Source of the DNA: an uncultured Cyclobacteriaceae bacterium
Lineage (GTDB): Bacteria > Bacteroidota > Bacteroidia > Cytophagales > Cyclobacteriaceae
Assembly (NCBI GenBank): GCA_937958005.1
Contig: CALGOB010000016.1
Location: forward strand, 1-48,108
Direction: 5' to 3'
DNA: 48,108 nt
In this document: one piece after another, positions 26,048 through 34,276 of the stretch
How positions within the stretch are numbered: the stretch's first letter is position 1
How the letters are laid out: each line of letters starts with the position of its first letter
Position numbers and translations under genes: made by a program
Notes under the pieces: generated by a model
Told to the model about the DNA's origin: nothing
Seen by the model: only the letters and a program-made list of their open reading frames with translations
Database searches by the model: none

Positions 26048-26354
26048 ATTCTATTGTGTCAAAAATAGTAGGCAACCTAAATATGTTAAGCAAGCATTAT
26101 ATGAGTAGAAAGTGCTATGAATAAATTGTAAACACCAAGTTATTCTCATTAGTAGATACCTAAGCAAATTGGTTTCATTTGATAAAAATATTCGTATTAT
26201 CTAAAAATCATTATTGAATTATTGTTTGATAAACACTGTTTCGTTTAACAATAAAGACAAAACACACAATATTTCTCCAATTCGGTTAAATAAATGTACT
26301 ATATAAAGCACAATGTTTGTTCTATAATAATCAGATATTTATATTTGCACGCTT
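26048..26354. other. Intergenic stretch holding the bamD operon promoter
   Basis: A very AT-rich 307-base gap between the OstA-like gene and bamD. Apart from the promoter at its right end I see no gene, repeat or terminator hairpin. Confidence 0.5.
26316..26347 (+). promoter_or_regulatory. Promoter of the bamD-rpoZ-coaBC-porD-recN operon
   Basis: A TTTG -33 element (26316-26319) and TATATTTG -7 box (26340-26347) are separated by 20 bases, matching the Bacteroidota primary sigma consensus. The ATG is 8 bases after the -7 box, giving a nearly leaderless transcript. Confidence 0.65.
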
Positions 26355-27173
26355 ATGTCAAAAAGAGGTTTTTTTAAACAATTTTCATTTATTCTAATCC
26401 TTCTTGTTACATTTAGTTGTCACAAGGAATTTAGGAAAGCACAAAAAAGTAATGACTGGAAAGTTAAATATGCTGCTGCTTTCAAATATTATGAAGAAAA
26501 GGATTTTTATAGATCCATTACCTTGTTTGAAGAGATTCTACCCATTATAAAAGGAAGTGATGAAGCAGAGAAAGCTAATTTCTTTTATGCTTATTCATTT
26601 TTTCATGATAGACAATATATAACGAGTTCCCATTTCTTCAAGCAGTTCTACACAGTCTATTCAAGGAGTGACTATGCATTAGAAGCAGAATATATGCATG
26701 CTTATTCTCTTTATAGACAGTCCCCTCCCTCTAGGCTTGACCAGAGCTCAACTGTAGAGGCCATTACGGCTATGCAAACTTTTCTTAATAAGTATCCTTA
26801 TAGTGAATACACTAAAAAAGCTAATGATATAATAGATGGATTACAACAGAAATTAGAAGAAAAAGCAGTTAACAGCGCCAAAGAGTACCATAAATTAAGA
26901 AGGTATAAGGCAGCCTTAGTTGTTTTTGATAATTTCAAAAAAGACTATCCTGATTCCAAATATGTTGAAGAAATTAGTTTCTTAGAAATAGAAACTGCCT
27001 ATTTACTGGCTAAACAAAGCACTAACAGGAGACAAAAAGAAAGGTATCAAAGCACTATTGATCTTTATCTTAAGTATGTAGATAAATATGATAAGGGTCA
27101 ATTTATAAAAACCGCAGAAGGCTATTATGAAAACAGCTTGGATGGTTTAAAAAAGTTAAAAACGAAAAATTAA
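26355..27173 (+). CDS. bamD: Outer membrane assembly lipoprotein BamD
   Basis: A 272-residue lipoprotein. The signal sequence ends in the lipobox VTFSC (Cys at about residue 23). The rest is helical with TPR-like repeats: YYEEKDFYRSITLFEEILP, the YSRSDYALEAEYMHAYSLYR block and a third set near RRYKAALVVFDNFKKDYPDSKY. This is the five-TPR plan of BamD/YfiO, the essential partner of BamA in inserting outer membrane barrels. It begins a five-gene co-directional operon: rpoZ starts 11 bases after its stop. Confidence 0.9.
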   Translation: MSKRGFFKQFSFILILLVTFSCHKEFRKAQKSNDWKVKYAAAFKYYEEKDFYRSITLFEEILPIIKGSDEAEKANFFYAYSFFHDRQYITSSHFFKQFYTVYSRSDYALEAEYMHAYSLYRQSPPSRLDQSSTVEAITAMQTFLNKYPYSEYTKKANDIIDGLQQKLEEKAVNSAKEYHKLRRYKAALVVFDNFKKDYPDSKYVEEISFLEIETAYLLAKQSTNRRQKERYQSTIDLYLKYVDKYDKGQFIKTAEGYYENSLDGLKKLKTKN

Positions 27174-27184
27174 TTATAAATATT

Positions 27185-27496
27185 ATGGCACAAGCATCTT
27201 TAGTAACAAGAGATATTTCAAAAATTGCTGAACCAACTGGTAATGTATATGAAAGCTTAGCAATAGTAGGTAAAAGAGCAAGACAAATCTCTGCTGAAAT
27301 CAAAGAAGAGCTTAGTAATAAGTTAGCGGAATTTGCTTCTTCTGTAGATAACCTTGAAGAAATTTTCGAGAACAGAGAGCAAATAGAAATCTCTAGATTC
27401 TATGAAAGAATGCCAAAACCGTCTACCACTGCAACGGAAGAATTCTTGGATAACAAAGTAATGTTCAGAAAACCTGAAGAAGAGCAAGAAATTTAA
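27185..27496 (+). CDS. rpoZ: RNA polymerase omega subunit-like protein
   Basis: A 103-residue protein that corresponds to the omega / RpoZ-like family of Bacteroidota (RNA_pol_Rpb6 type). The conserved core is NVYESLAIVGKRARQIS (about residues 20-36), matching the omega motif around YELV..ARRARQL. The C-terminus is acidic with a mildly helical tail. Omega helps assemble the beta-prime subunit. It sits between bamD and coaBC, 11 and 12 bases away; the rpoZ-coaBC order is widely conserved and supports the call. Confidence 0.85.
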   Translation: MAQASLVTRDISKIAEPTGNVYESLAIVGKRARQISAEIKEELSNKLAEFASSVDNLEEIFENREQIEISRFYERMPKPSTTATEEFLDNKVMFRKPEEEQEI

Positions 27497-27508
27497 TTAT
27501 TTTGCCCC

Positions 27509-28714
27509 ATGTTAAATGGGAAGAAAATTATACTGGGAGTATGCGGCTCAATAGCCGCATACAAATCAGCACTTATAGTAAGACTTTTAGCCAAATCTGG
27601 TGCCGAAGTCAAAGTAGTCATGACTGAATCCGCCAAAGGATTCATAACACCATTAACTCTATCTACCCTTTCAAAAAACCCTGTTTTATCTGAATTCGAA
27701 AAAGGTAACACAGGAGAATGGAATAACCATGTAGAATTAGGTTTGTGGGCAGATTTGATTGTTATCGCTCCTGCGAGTGCAAATACGTTGGCCAAACTAG
27801 CAAATGGCATTTGTGATAATCTATTAACCGCAGTTTACTTATCCGCCAGGTGTCCAATCATGTTTGCACCAGCAATGGATCTTGACATGTACTTACACGC
27901 TTCTGTCTCCAAAAATATATCCAATTTAATGTCTTATGGAAACATATTGGTAGACGCAGAAGAAGGGGAATTAGCCAGTGGCCTGTCCGGAAAAGGAAGA
28001 ATGGCAGAGCCCGAGAATATATTTACGATGATTGAAAAACATTTTTTAGAAAAAATAGAAATACCTAATCTCCAAGGCAAAAAAGTCTTAATTACATCAG
28101 GGCCAACTTATGAGCCAATAGATCCTGTAAGATTTATAGGGAATCACTCATCTGGAAAAATGGGCAGTGCACTAGCCGAAATTTTACATGAAGCTGGTTG
28201 CGAAGTTGTCGTCATCAGTGGTCCAACAGCCATTCGAAATAATGCGACACCTTACAAGGTAATTCCTGTTACCAGTGCCAATGACATGTTTGAATCTGTA
28301 AACAGTCTCTATGATGAGGTTGATATAGCAATATTTGCTGCTGCTGTGGCAGATTATAGGCCAGAAACTATCGCCACACAGAAGATCAAGAAAAAAGGAG
28401 ATGACATGACCATCAAATTGATCAAAAACAAAGATATCGCCTTTGAAATGGGGTTAAATAAAAAACACCAGATCAATATTGGTTTTGCTTTAGAAACTGA
28501 AAATGAGAGTAAAAATGCTATTGGCAAATTAGAAAAAAAGAACTTTGATTTAATTGTGTTAAATTCACTAAATGATAAAGGTGCTGGGTTTGCTGGTGAC
28601 ACCAACAAAATTACAATTATCAATAAGCACAATAATAAAAAAGAGTTTGAGTTAAAATCTAAGATAGAAGTTGCTAAAGATATAGTTTATGAAGTTTCAA
28701 AATTGGTTAGCTAG
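27509..28714 (+). CDS. coaBC: Bifunctional phosphopantothenoylcysteine decarboxylase / phosphopantothenate-cysteine ligase
   Basis: A 401-residue enzyme that makes 4'-phosphopantetheine for coenzyme A in two steps. The N-terminal CoaC flavoprotein (about 1-185) shows ILGVCGSIAAYKS, the active His in GNTGEWNNHVELG, and the PASANT and PAMDLDMY motifs. The C-terminal CoaB ligase (about 190-401) starts at KKVLITSGPTYEPIDPVRFI and has the NHSSGKMG and FAAAVADYRP motifs and the Lys in KIKKK. The conserved NDKGAGFAGDTN is present near the end. Its last 26 bases overlap the start of porD, so these genes are translationally coupled. Firm assignment. Confidence 0.95.
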   Translation: MLNGKKIILGVCGSIAAYKSALIVRLLAKSGAEVKVVMTESAKGFITPLTLSTLSKNPVLSEFEKGNTGEWNNHVELGLWADLIVIAPASANTLAKLANGICDNLLTAVYLSARCPIMFAPAMDLDMYLHASVSKNISNLMSYGNILVDAEEGELASGLSGKGRMAEPENIFTMIEKHFLEKIEIPNLQGKKVLITSGPTYEPIDPVRFIGNHSSGKMGSALAEILHEAGCEVVVISGPTAIRNNATPYKVIPVTSANDMFESVNSLYDEVDIAIFAAAVADYRPETIATQKIKKKGDDMTIKLIKNKDIAFEMGLNKKHQINIGFALETENESKNAIGKLEKKNFDLIVLNSLNDKGAGFAGDTNKITIINKHNNKKEFELKSKIEVAKDIVYEVSKLVS

Positions 28715-29594
28715 TAGCGTAATACTCCTTTTATTTCATTTAAATGGTGTAGCACAAGAACTTAATTGTAGTGTATTAATTAATGCCGATTTTGTTGAGA
28801 ACTCAGAGCGAGGTGTTTTTAGGAAAATGGAAGCCGCATTTTCTTCTTTCTTAAATGAGACAAAATGGACTGATGATACGTATCAGTCAGAAGAAAGGAT
28901 CAAATGTAATTTCATCATTACTATTTCGGGAAACCCAAGTACAGGTACGTACCAGGCAACCACACAGATTGTTTCTGCAAGGCCAGTATATGGAACTGAC
29001 TATGAATCTATTGTATTCAATTTTGCAGATCGAGATTGGGAATTTGAATTTGCAGATGCCCAAAGTATTTTCTTTGATCAAAATTCATTTACCTCAAATA
29101 TATCTTCTCTATTAGCATATTATGCATACATTATTATCGGGTATGATTATGATACTTTTAGTCCTAAAGGGGGAGATCCTTATTTTCAGAAAGCATGGGA
29201 AATAGTCAATAATGCCCAAAGATCTGGTTTTAGCGGCTGGGAACAATTTAACAGCATCAGAAACCGGTATTGGCTAGCAGAAAATCTTATCAGCCCGCAA
29301 TTACAACCTTTAAGAGATCTCAATTACACCTACTATCGTAATGGTTTAGACAAGATGTTAGAGGAACCAGAAGCTAGTAAAAAGAACATTGCAGAGAGCA
29401 TTAAACAACTTGGCGTTGCCAATAATGTGAGACCCAGAACTATTGCAATCTTATCTTTTATGGATGCAAAAGAAGCTGAACTGGTCAGTTTGTTTTCTGA
29501 AGGAAACATTGGGATTAGAAGGGGTGTTTATGAAGTTCTTACCAACATAGATCCGAGTAGAATAGATAAATTCAAGTCTATCATTGATAAGTGA
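28689..29594 (+). CDS. porD: Type IX secretion-associated protein PorD (DUF4835)
   Basis: A 301-residue exported protein of the DUF4835 family, named PorD for its link to the type IX secretion system. The signal peptide covers about residues 1-22 (cleavage after GVAQ), followed by the family's typical ELNCSVLINAD start. The FNFADRDWEFEFADAQSIFF region and the GYDYDTFSPKGGDPYFQKA block are recognisable conserved parts. Its ATG lies 26 bases inside the end of coaBC. The rest of the type IX machinery is not in this window, but the sorting domain at 6.7 kb shows that the organism uses this pathway. The biochemical role is unknown. Confidence 0.85.
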   Translation: MKFQNWLASSVILLLFHLNGVAQELNCSVLINADFVENSERGVFRKMEAAFSSFLNETKWTDDTYQSEERIKCNFIITISGNPSTGTYQATTQIVSARPVYGTDYESIVFNFADRDWEFEFADAQSIFFDQNSFTSNISSLLAYYAYIIIGYDYDTFSPKGGDPYFQKAWEIVNNAQRSGFSGWEQFNSIRNRYWLAENLISPQLQPLRDLNYTYYRNGLDKMLEEPEASKKNIAESIKQLGVANNVRPRTIAILSFMDAKEAELVSLFSEGNIGIRRGVYEVLTNIDPSRIDKFKSIIDK

Positions 29595-29689
29595 ACATTA
29601 TTTCTAAAAGTCGGTTACTTTTACAAAATAGAAATTCATATTTTCAAAACCTTAAGCCCTAGGGTTCAAAATACCCTTGTTGTATTCTA

Positions 29690-31345
29690 ATGATCAAACA
29701 CTTAGTAATAAAGAACTACGCGTTGATAGAATCTCTTGAGATCACTCCATCTAGCGCCTTAAATGTCATCACTGGTGAAACTGGTGCAGGAAAATCTATC
29801 ATGCTCGGTGCATTAGGTCTATTACTAGGAAAAAGGGCTGACAAAAAATCACTTTTCAACGGGAAGGACAAATGTATTATCGAAGGAATATTTGACCTCA
29901 ATGAATTTAATTTAAAATCCTTTTTTGAAGAAAACGATCTCGATTATCAACAGGATTGTATTGTCAGAAGAGAAATTACCCCAGCAGGAAAATCGAGGGC
30001 ATTTATCAATGATACCCCCACAAACCTAGAAGTATTAAAAACACTGGGCAGTCAATTGGTTGACATACATTCTCAACATGATACCTTGATGCTATCTGAA
30101 GCATCATTTCAATTAAATATCATTGACCAATTTGCGGAAAATGGAAAATTACTTGCAGATTACAAAATAGCTTACCAAGATTATACGAATAAAAAAGACA
30201 CCTTAACTACACTCAAAGAGGCTGTAGGCACTATTAAAAAAGAATACGATTATCATCATTTCTTATTGAATGAACTTAATGATAGTCAGCTGGAAAAAAA
30301 TGAACTTGAACAATTAGAATCTACACTAGAAATACTTGAAAATAGCGAAGAAATAAAAACTAAGTTTAATCAAGTAATCTCAATTGCTGATGAGAGTGAT
30401 TATTCTGTTTCCAGTGGAATGGCTACTATTTTAACCGAATTAAAAACTATCAAGTCTTTTAGCAGTAGTTATGATCATCTATTTGAAAGATTCAACAGCT
30501 TACAAATTGAATTAGAAGATGTAATTAATGAAGTAAGAAATTTGGAAAGTGACATTGAGGTTGATCCTGAAGAATTACACCAAAAGAGAGACAGGTTAGA
30601 TCTCATTCAAAGACTACTTCAAAAGCATACTAAAAAGAATGTTTCTGAATTACTGGATCTCCAGGAAGAATTAAACATCAAGGTAAATCAGGCTGAGAAT
30701 TATGAAGAAGAAATTCAAAATGCAGAGAGTGCCTTAAAAAATGCTGAAGAAATTTTATTTAAATTGGCGCGAAAGCTGCAGGCTGAAAGAAAGAAAATCA
30801 TAGGTAAATTTGAAAAGTCACTAGTGAACCTATTACAAAAAGTAGGGATGCCGGAAGCAAGCATTAAAGTTTCTCAAAATGAAGTCCCTCCTGGAAAATT
30901 TGGAATAGATCAGATTAATATACTTTTCAGTGCCAATAAAGGCCTTCCCCCACAACCTTTGAAAAATGTCGCTTCTGGAGGTGAGTTTTCGAGACTCATG
31001 TTTTGTATTAAGTCTTTAATGGCAGATAAATCTTCTATGCCAACCATGGTTTTTGATGAGATTGACACAGGTGTTTCTGGAGAAATAGCACTTAGAATGA
31101 TTCGCCTTATGAAAGATATGGCCAGTAGACACCAAGTAATATCCATTAGTCATCTACCTCAATTTGCTGCTGGTGCTGACTTCCATTATTACGTTTACAA
31201 AGACAACGCAAGTAATAGATCGGTAAGTAAAATGAAAATTTTAGCAGATAATGAACGCGTGGAACATATTGCCAAAATGATTGGAGGTGAAAAAATCACT
31301 GATTCTGCGCTTCAAAATGCAAAAGAACTATTAGATATCACTTAA
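29690..31345 (+). CDS. recN: DNA repair protein RecN
   Basis: A 551-residue SMC-like ATPase that holds DNA ends together during double-strand break repair. The N-terminal P-loop is VITGETGAGKSIMLGALGLL (about residues 27-46). Two coiled-coil arms flank the centre (about 150-210 and 300-370). The C-terminal ABC signature VASGGEFSRLM, Walker B TMVFDEIDTGVSG and the His-switch VISISHLPQFA complete the ATPase head. It ends the bamD operon, 95 bases after porD, and its stop is only about 8 bases before the decayed A element. Firm assignment. Confidence 0.95.
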   Translation: MIKHLVIKNYALIESLEITPSSALNVITGETGAGKSIMLGALGLLLGKRADKKSLFNGKDKCIIEGIFDLNEFNLKSFFEENDLDYQQDCIVRREITPAGKSRAFINDTPTNLEVLKTLGSQLVDIHSQHDTLMLSEASFQLNIIDQFAENGKLLADYKIAYQDYTNKKDTLTTLKEAVGTIKKEYDYHHFLLNELNDSQLEKNELEQLESTLEILENSEEIKTKFNQVISIADESDYSVSSGMATILTELKTIKSFSSSYDHLFERFNSLQIELEDVINEVRNLESDIEVDPEELHQKRDRLDLIQRLLQKHTKKNVSELLDLQEELNIKVNQAENYEEEIQNAESALKNAEEILFKLARKLQAERKKIIGKFEKSLVNLLQKVGMPEASIKVSQNEVPPGKFGIDQINILFSANKGLPPQPLKNVASGGEFSRLMFCIKSLMADKSSMPTMVFDEIDTGVSGEIALRMIRLMKDMASRHQVISISHLPQFAAGADFHYYVYKDNASNRSVSKMKILADNERVEHIAKMIGGEKITDSALQNAKELLDIT

Positions 31346-31352
31346 TAATTGA

Positions 31353-31474
31353 TTAAAAAGGTCTTCATTTCTACACACTTAGGAAAGACTAGTACGGTAA
31401 GCCCTATGATCACTTAGCAGAGTGTACGGAAGAATTGTCGATTGAGAGTTTTTTCTTGAACTTGAAAATGACCT
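31353..31474 (+). mobile_element. Decayed family A element, copy 3
   Basis: AAAAAGGTCTTCATTT, GTACGGTA and ATGATCACTTAGCAGAGTGT, among other blocks, align in order to the left part of the A elements. GAGTTTTTTCTTGAACTTGAAAAT aligns to their right part (GTGTTTTTGAACTTCAGAAAT), each quoted here in short. The GC-rich centre is missing and the ends are lost. As at 11.4-11.85 kb, a B-type repeat follows directly. Confidence 0.55.
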
Positions 31475-31620
31475 AAATGAACCAACCCCGTCCTAAGGTA
31501 CTGGGCATTTATTAATTGACTCAGCACCTCCGCAAGGAAGCCCTTAGTACTCGCAGAAGATTTTTTTGGGGTGTGTCGTGGTGATTAGGGAATTAATCTG
31601 AATAATTCGGGGTACTGACT
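31475..31620 (-). repeat. Degenerate B-family repeat, copy 4
   Basis: AAATGAACCAACCCCG (31475-31490) is identical to the right end of the B unit in reverse orientation, as in copy 2. Beyond it the similarity becomes patchy (TCCTAAGGTACTGGGCAT for ACCCAAGGGTACGGGGTAT; ATTGACTCA for ATCGACTCA). It ends around GGGAATTAATCTGAATAATT. It seems to be an old copy with a GC-rich insertion. Confidence 0.5.
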
Positions 31621-31660
31621 GGAAAGAAAATTATTAGAAAAGCTAAATGATTGGCCATTA

Positions 31661-31750
31661 AACCCGAATGATGCATTAGAAATTTGATGCAAACCATAAC
31701 TAACAGTCATTTATGATTTTCTCTTAAAAGTCTAATGCATCATTCGGGTT
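31661..31750. repeat. 90-bp element with perfect 20-bp inverted ends
   Basis: Bases 31661-31680 and 31731-31750 are perfect 20-base inverted repeats (AACCCGAATGATG... and ...CATCATTCGGGTT) around a 50-base AT-rich centre with no open frame. If the ends are trimmed by one base, TAA lies directly on each side as a possible 3-bp target duplication. It looks like a MITE, or the fused ends of an insertion sequence. It is unrelated in sequence to A and B. Confidence 0.65.
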
Positions 31751-31875
31751 AAAGTAATCGGTCCTGTGGAGCAAAATTGATATTCCTCAAATTTGGGCTA
31801 TGCCTATTCTTAAGTTTTCATCATAAAACTAAGCAATATCAATTTAGATATAAATCAATAACTTACTATGCAAGG

Positions 31876-31998
31876 TCATGGTTTGTCATGAATAATTCTA
31901 TCTAACCTATCATCAGACATCCCATCCAAAATGCAAGTAGGGATAACCTCATCATTATATTCATAGGCTATGACATGACTGCTAGTAACAGGTTAGCT
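31876..31998 (-). pseudogene. Unidentified gene relic on the minus strand
   Basis: A minus-strand frame with plausible protein sequence (TSSHVIAYEYNDEVIPT, then CILDGMSDDRLDRIIHDKP) ends at a TGA at 31876-31878. It has no proper start, and an upstream in-frame stop near 31996. It looks like the C-terminal end of a lost gene. I do not recognise the family. It lies in the repeat-rich gap between recN and the lipoprotein gene. Confidence 0.3.
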
Positions 31999-32074
31999 CC
32001 TTTTTGTTACTTTGCCTAAGCATTGAAATGTAGGTTAATATCTTTTAGGGGTTAAAAAATTTAGGCAATCCAGC

Positions 32075-33100
32075 TTAGCCGCCCCCACTCAATTCTGCCC
32101 ACTCCTCTCCTAAATCAACTGTAAAAATTTCATCTTCTTGAGTGACCGTTATTAAGTTATCACAAGTCCCATCTCCATAATCAACTGAATAAGTTTCTGT
32201 TATATCCTCATAAATAAATGTTCCCGTTTCTAATCCAGTTATGTTGGTAAAGACATTCTCTTCAAAACAATTGAAATTTAAGAATAGTGGTTCTACAACC
32301 CTAGATTCAAAAAACTCTCCAGTACTGTACGAAAATCGATTCTCTTGACTTAGAACAGAAATTCCTTCATTGTTGGTCATCTCTCTTCCTGAACCATTAG
32401 CTTCTACTGTCATTAAAGAATCCTCTTCAAAATAGTATTCAATTAAATTGTATCCGTAATTGTAAATCACTTCAAAATCTAAATTAGTAGAATCTGCAAA
32501 AATGGAATCCAGTTCAAACCCTTCTACTACCCCATCATAGGAATAGGTACCATCTAATTTAAAAGCTTCTCCTCCAAATTCTTTATAAGTGGTTCTTCCC
32601 TGAAACGAATCTCCTTCATAACTTCCTTCCTCAGTTATCTTTCCATAGAAGAATTCACCAAAGAAATTACACCCAAGCCCAAAATCAAGTGTATAAGAAA
32701 ACGAATTATCTTCATTTATGGTGAAAATCTCTTCCACACAATCAGGTAAATCATCCTGATATTCACCTTCTTCCTTATTTGTTTTATGGTTTCTGGTGGA
32801 TTTCCTAATTAAAGACCTCATCTTTAAAATAGGGCTAGCTACTTTTTCAGAGCGGCCATCTGGTGCTCCTATTCCATTAAACGAACCACTACCTAATCTA
32901 AAAATAAACCCTACAGGCCCTATCCCATTTATTCTTGCCCTAGATCTTGCAGAACTTGTATTGAACAAAAAGTTTCTGTTGGCATCGGTTAAATCAATAA
33001 CAATTTCTTCAAAAGGGTCAGAATTCACTTCACAAGAAATGAAAACTATTGGAATAGAAATAACAATAATTAATAGAACGACCAAACTTTTAATATTCAT
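32075..33100 (-). CDS. Lipoprotein of unknown function
   Basis: About 341 residues from the ATG at 33098-33100; the frame also has an ATG nine codons upstream (33127), but the later one gives a normal 23-residue lipoprotein signal ending in VFISC. The mature protein is acidic, rich in aromatic residues, Gly and Glu. It carries many short beta-like repeats ending in SYxxxF or GxYSYDG, suggesting a beta-sheet surface protein. The segment after the lipobox has a basic patch (KMRSLIRKSTRNHKTNKEE). I do not recognise a family. It lies downstream of the alcohol dehydrogenase gene on the same strand; a functional link is doubtful. Confidence 0.65.
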   Translation of the reverse strand: MNIKSLVVLLIIVISIPIVFISCEVNSDPFEEIVIDLTDANRNFLFNTSSARSRARINGIGPVGFIFRLGSGSFNGIGAPDGRSEKVASPILKMRSLIRKSTRNHKTNKEEGEYQDDLPDCVEEIFTINEDNSFSYTLDFGLGCNFFGEFFYGKITEEGSYEGDSFQGRTTYKEFGGEAFKLDGTYSYDGVVEGFELDSIFADSTNLDFEVIYNYGYNLIEYYFEEDSLMTVEANGSGREMTNNEGISVLSQENRFSYSTGEFFESRVVEPLFLNFNCFEENVFTNITGLETGTFIYEDITETYSVDYGDGTCDNLITVTQEDEIFTVDLGEEWAELSGGG

Positions 33101-33167
33101 AATAATATTATTTTGCCCTACATTCATATTACAAGGCTTTATCGTAATTCCCTACTTTTTCAACCAC

Positions 33168-34208
33168 TCAGAATTGATTTATCACTGTAATACCAGGTGT
33201 TTTAACATTTCTCATTTCAGGTAGGATTTTAGTAGAATCTTCTAAAGATACTCTATTTGAAATTAACTCATCAGGATTAAGCTGACCTGATTGAATCATA
33301 TTTATCATAGCCCCATACCTAAATGCCTGCATGCCATGACTACCTAAGATTTCTAACTCTTTAGCAATTATCAAGTCGATAGGGACTTTAGCCATAACTT
33401 CATGGGGTTCCATGATCCCTACCTGAACATGTTTCCCTCTTCTTCTTAAATTACTAACTGAATTAAATAACGTTTCTTGAGCACCAATTGCATCTAAGGA
33501 CACATTAGCCCCACCTTTAGTTAATTCTAGTATATGGGCAGGAATATCCTTATAGTTTCGACTGTTTAAGACCTCAACAGCGCCTAATTCAGATGCCATC
33601 GTCAAAGCCTGATCATTCAAATCAATAGCAATTACTTGTGCACCTAAAGCTTTAGCAATCATAATAGCGGATAGGCCAACACCTCCGCAGCCATGTACGG
33701 CAACCCACTGTCCTCCACTAACTTTTCCCTGGTCTACAATTGCCCTAAATGCCGTTGCAAACCTACACCCTAGGCTAGCAGCAGTCTCAAAGGATATCTC
33801 ATCTGGTAATTTCACCATATTTGTATCTGCGTAATGTATAGAAACAAACTCGGCATATGACCCCCAATGAGTGAAGCCTGGCTGAAATTGGTTTCTGCAA
33901 ATCTGGTGATTTCCAGTTGAACAGTCTTCACAACTCCCACATCCTCCAACAAATGGAACAGTAACCCGATCCCCTACCTTGAAATTTCTGACATCTGCAC
34001 CTATTTCAGAAATAATTCCTGCCAATTCATGTCCAGGTACATGGGGCAAGTCAATATCCTTATCATGGCCTTTCCAACCATGCCAATCACTTAAACATAA
34101 GCCAGTCGCTTTCACTTCAACCACACATGCATGCTTCTCAGGAATTGGATCTCTTACTCTATCCAATTTAAGTGGCCCACCAAATTTTTCGTAAACTACA
34201 GCTTTCAA
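33168..34208 (-). CDS. Zinc-dependent alcohol dehydrogenase
   Basis: A 346-residue medium-chain dehydrogenase. Catalytic zinc ligands lie in GLCLSDWHGW (Cys) and PGHELAG (His-Glu), the third in the GCRFATAFRA region (Cys). The structural zinc site is the four cysteines of GGCGSCEDCSTGNHQIC. The Rossmann motif HGCGGVGLSAIMIAKALGA precedes an acidic strand end (VIAIDLND), which favours NAD over NADP. It should oxidise an alcohol or reduce an aldehyde. The start is TTG at 34206-34208: the codon before it is a stop, and the protein begins with the family's usual MKAVVY. The substrate cannot be told. Confidence 0.9.
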   Translation of the reverse strand: MKAVVYEKFGGPLKLDRVRDPIPEKHACVVEVKATGLCLSDWHGWKGHDKDIDLPHVPGHELAGIISEIGADVRNFKVGDRVTVPFVGGCGSCEDCSTGNHQICRNQFQPGFTHWGSYAEFVSIHYADTNMVKLPDEISFETAASLGCRFATAFRAIVDQGKVSGGQWVAVHGCGGVGLSAIMIAKALGAQVIAIDLNDQALTMASELGAVEVLNSRNYKDIPAHILELTKGGANVSLDAIGAQETLFNSVSNLRRRGKHVQVGIMEPHEVMAKVPIDLIIAKELEILGSHGMQAFRYGAMINMIQSGQLNPDELISNRVSLEDSTKILPEMRNVKTPGITVINQF

Positions 34209-34276
34209 TTAATCCGCATTTATAAAATTCAATTATCACAACCTAGTGATGATCACCTAGTTTAATTAACCTATTT

